NCBI GenBank assembly: GCA_040755215.1
Contig: JBFMBG010000076.1
Span: 1 to 15,216 of the forward strand
Direction: 5' to 3'
Origin: JAIMBK01 sp040755215
GTDB taxonomy: Bacteria; Bacillota; Desulfotomaculia; Desulfotomaculales; Nap2-2B
Length of the DNA stretch: 15,216 bases
This document shows, piece by piece, positions 14,685 through 15,216 of this stretch. The notes beneath the pieces are model-generated. The model was not told the DNA's origin and searched no databases. It saw nothing but the letters and a program-made list of their open reading frames with translations. Each line of letters starts with the position of its first letter. Positions within the stretch are counted from its first letter, which is position 1. The translations under genes were made by a program, and so were the position numbers.

Positions 14685-14698
14685 GACAGTTATGTGTC
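14685..14698. promoter_or_regulatory. GACA-N6-TGTC operator-like inverted repeat
   Basis: GACAGTTATGTGTC has the same half-sites, spacing and central bias as the sites before the ARPP-1 gene and its relic. It lies 20 nt upstream of the small ORF at 14718 and upstream of the regulator at 14867. The rest of 14496-14684 shows no gene that I can support. Confidence 0.3.
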
Positions 14699-14717
14699 CT
14701 TAAAGGTGTGTTAAAAA

Positions 14718-14843
14718 GTGTGGAAAGAATACTTGCTGTCTCTTGGGGTAAATTACTGCTCTTGTGCCGGTCATTTCACGTTGGCGTCCCGCGCTAAAGA
14801 AAGATGCGCGGAAATGGAAGCGAGCCCTGATGAATACCGGTAG
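14718..14843 (+). CDS. Small 41-aa cysteine-containing protein of unknown function
   Basis: The GTG at 14718 is preceded by AAAGGTG (14702-14708) at 9 nt. The 41 codons end with TAG at 14841-14843. The peptide runs WKEYLLSLGV, then NYCSCAGHFTLA with a CxC pair and a histidine, then SRAKERCAEMEASPDEYR. Amphipathic segments, a CxC-x2-H cluster and normal codon composition make it look like a real microprotein, possibly metal-binding (inference). It lies 23 nt before the regulator gene and may be translated from the same transcript. No family recognised. Confidence 0.45.
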   Translation: MWKEYLLSLGVNYCSCAGHFTLASRAKERCAEMEASPDEYR

Positions 14844-14866
14844 GTAAAGGGGAGGTTTGGCCGGCT

Positions 14867-15216
14867 ATGCCCTACGCCAGGAACAGGGAGCATCCCGAGG
14901 CGATGCTCAAAGTGCTGCTCACCGTCATCGAAAAAACTCCTTCCGGCGGCGCCACCCTCGATGATTTAAAGGAGGCCTACCGGGAAGTAAAAGACCGGGA
15001 GCCTGCTGACAAAACCATCCACCGGCTGATCAGGCGGATTAACCTTCTTTTCGACCCCCTTGCTTACGACCGGGAAGAAGAGGCACCGGAGGAGCGGGCG
15101 ATCGCGGTCAGGAAAAGGGGCGGCCGGGCGGTTTACGTCTTTACCCGCGACCTTCACGCCGGCCCGCGCCTCGACCCCGGCCTGGCGCTGCTCACGGCGT
15201 TAAGCCTTTACCCGCA
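14867..15216 (+). CDS. Probable helix-turn-helix (WYL-type) transcriptional regulator, 3' truncated by window edge
   Basis: The ATG at 14867 follows GGGGAGG (14849-14855) by 11 nt, and the frame stays open for 116 codons to the window end. The N-terminal part (EAMLKVLLTVIEKTP, then LDDLKEAYREV and DKTIHRLIRRINLLF) reads as a winged-helix/HTH domain in which TIHRLIRRIN would be the recognition helix. The later VRKRGGRAVYVFTRD is wing-like, and LDPGLALLTALSLY is the helix that commonly links HTH to a WYL effector domain. The WYL domain would lie outside the window, so this assignment is moderate. It could control the small ORF in front of it or the ARPP-1/yhaM group. Confidence 0.5.
   Translation, partial: MPYARNREHPEAMLKVLLTVIEKTPSGGATLDDLKEAYREVKDREPADKTIHRLIRRINLLFDPLAYDREEEAPEERAIAVRKRGGRAVYVFTRDLHAGPRLDPGLALLTALSLYP

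Overview
The window comes from a moderately GC-rich, low-redundancy bacterial chromosome. The gene set (Rad50/SbcC-like YhaN, YhaM exoribonuclease, larE-larB-larC, a leucine-dehydrogenase-type enzyme, an adenine-deaminase-like amidohydrolase) and strong Shine-Dalgarno sites with some GTG/TTG starts suggest an anaerobic Firmicute of the Desulfotomaculum/Pelotomaculum (Peptococcaceae) type. That assignment is inference from gene content and style; no marker gene such as rRNA is present.

Layout. 1-1783: 3' part of a membrane-anchored YhaN-type ATPase. 1784-1971: a convergent intergenic gap with a GGCACAAAG inverted repeat and a LexA-box-like palindrome. 1972-3756 (minus): an amidohydrolase of the adenine deaminase family that lacks several motifs expected in the classical enzyme. 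3757-3989: a divergent promoter region, with a possible leaderless micro-ORF on the minus strand. 3990-6985: larE-larB-larC, the enzymes that make the nickel-pincer nucleotide cofactor; larA itself is not in the window. 7041-7188: a relic miniature copy of the locus found at 11.5-12.6 kb. 7252-9152: an amino-acid dehydrogenase and a metallo-beta-lactamase-fold hydrolase.

9319-11474 looks like an accessory region. It has a RelB-like antitoxin with an overlapping, decayed RelE-like toxin, two stem-loops, and then a two-gene unit: a YaaA/DUF6884-like protein followed by a GIY-YIG-like protein. 11589-12576 is an ARPP-1-type gene split by a +1 frameshift at a site resembling the prfB (RF2) recoding signal. 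12589-13530 is YhaM, 13570-14454 a zinc-ribbon/duplicated-helix/PH-like protein, 14718-14843 a very small cysteine-containing ORF, and 14867 to the end the start of a probable helix-turn-helix (WYL-type) regulator.

Most interesting points: (1) the 22-codon in-frame deletion relic of the ARPP-1 gene, which retains that gene's promoter region, start, stop and downstream ribosome binding site; (2) the prfB-like frameshift in the full-length copy; (3) the YaaA-like/GIY-YIG-like gene pair as a candidate uncharacterised DNA-directed or defence module. All functions are inferred from recognised motifs and family memory; no search was run.
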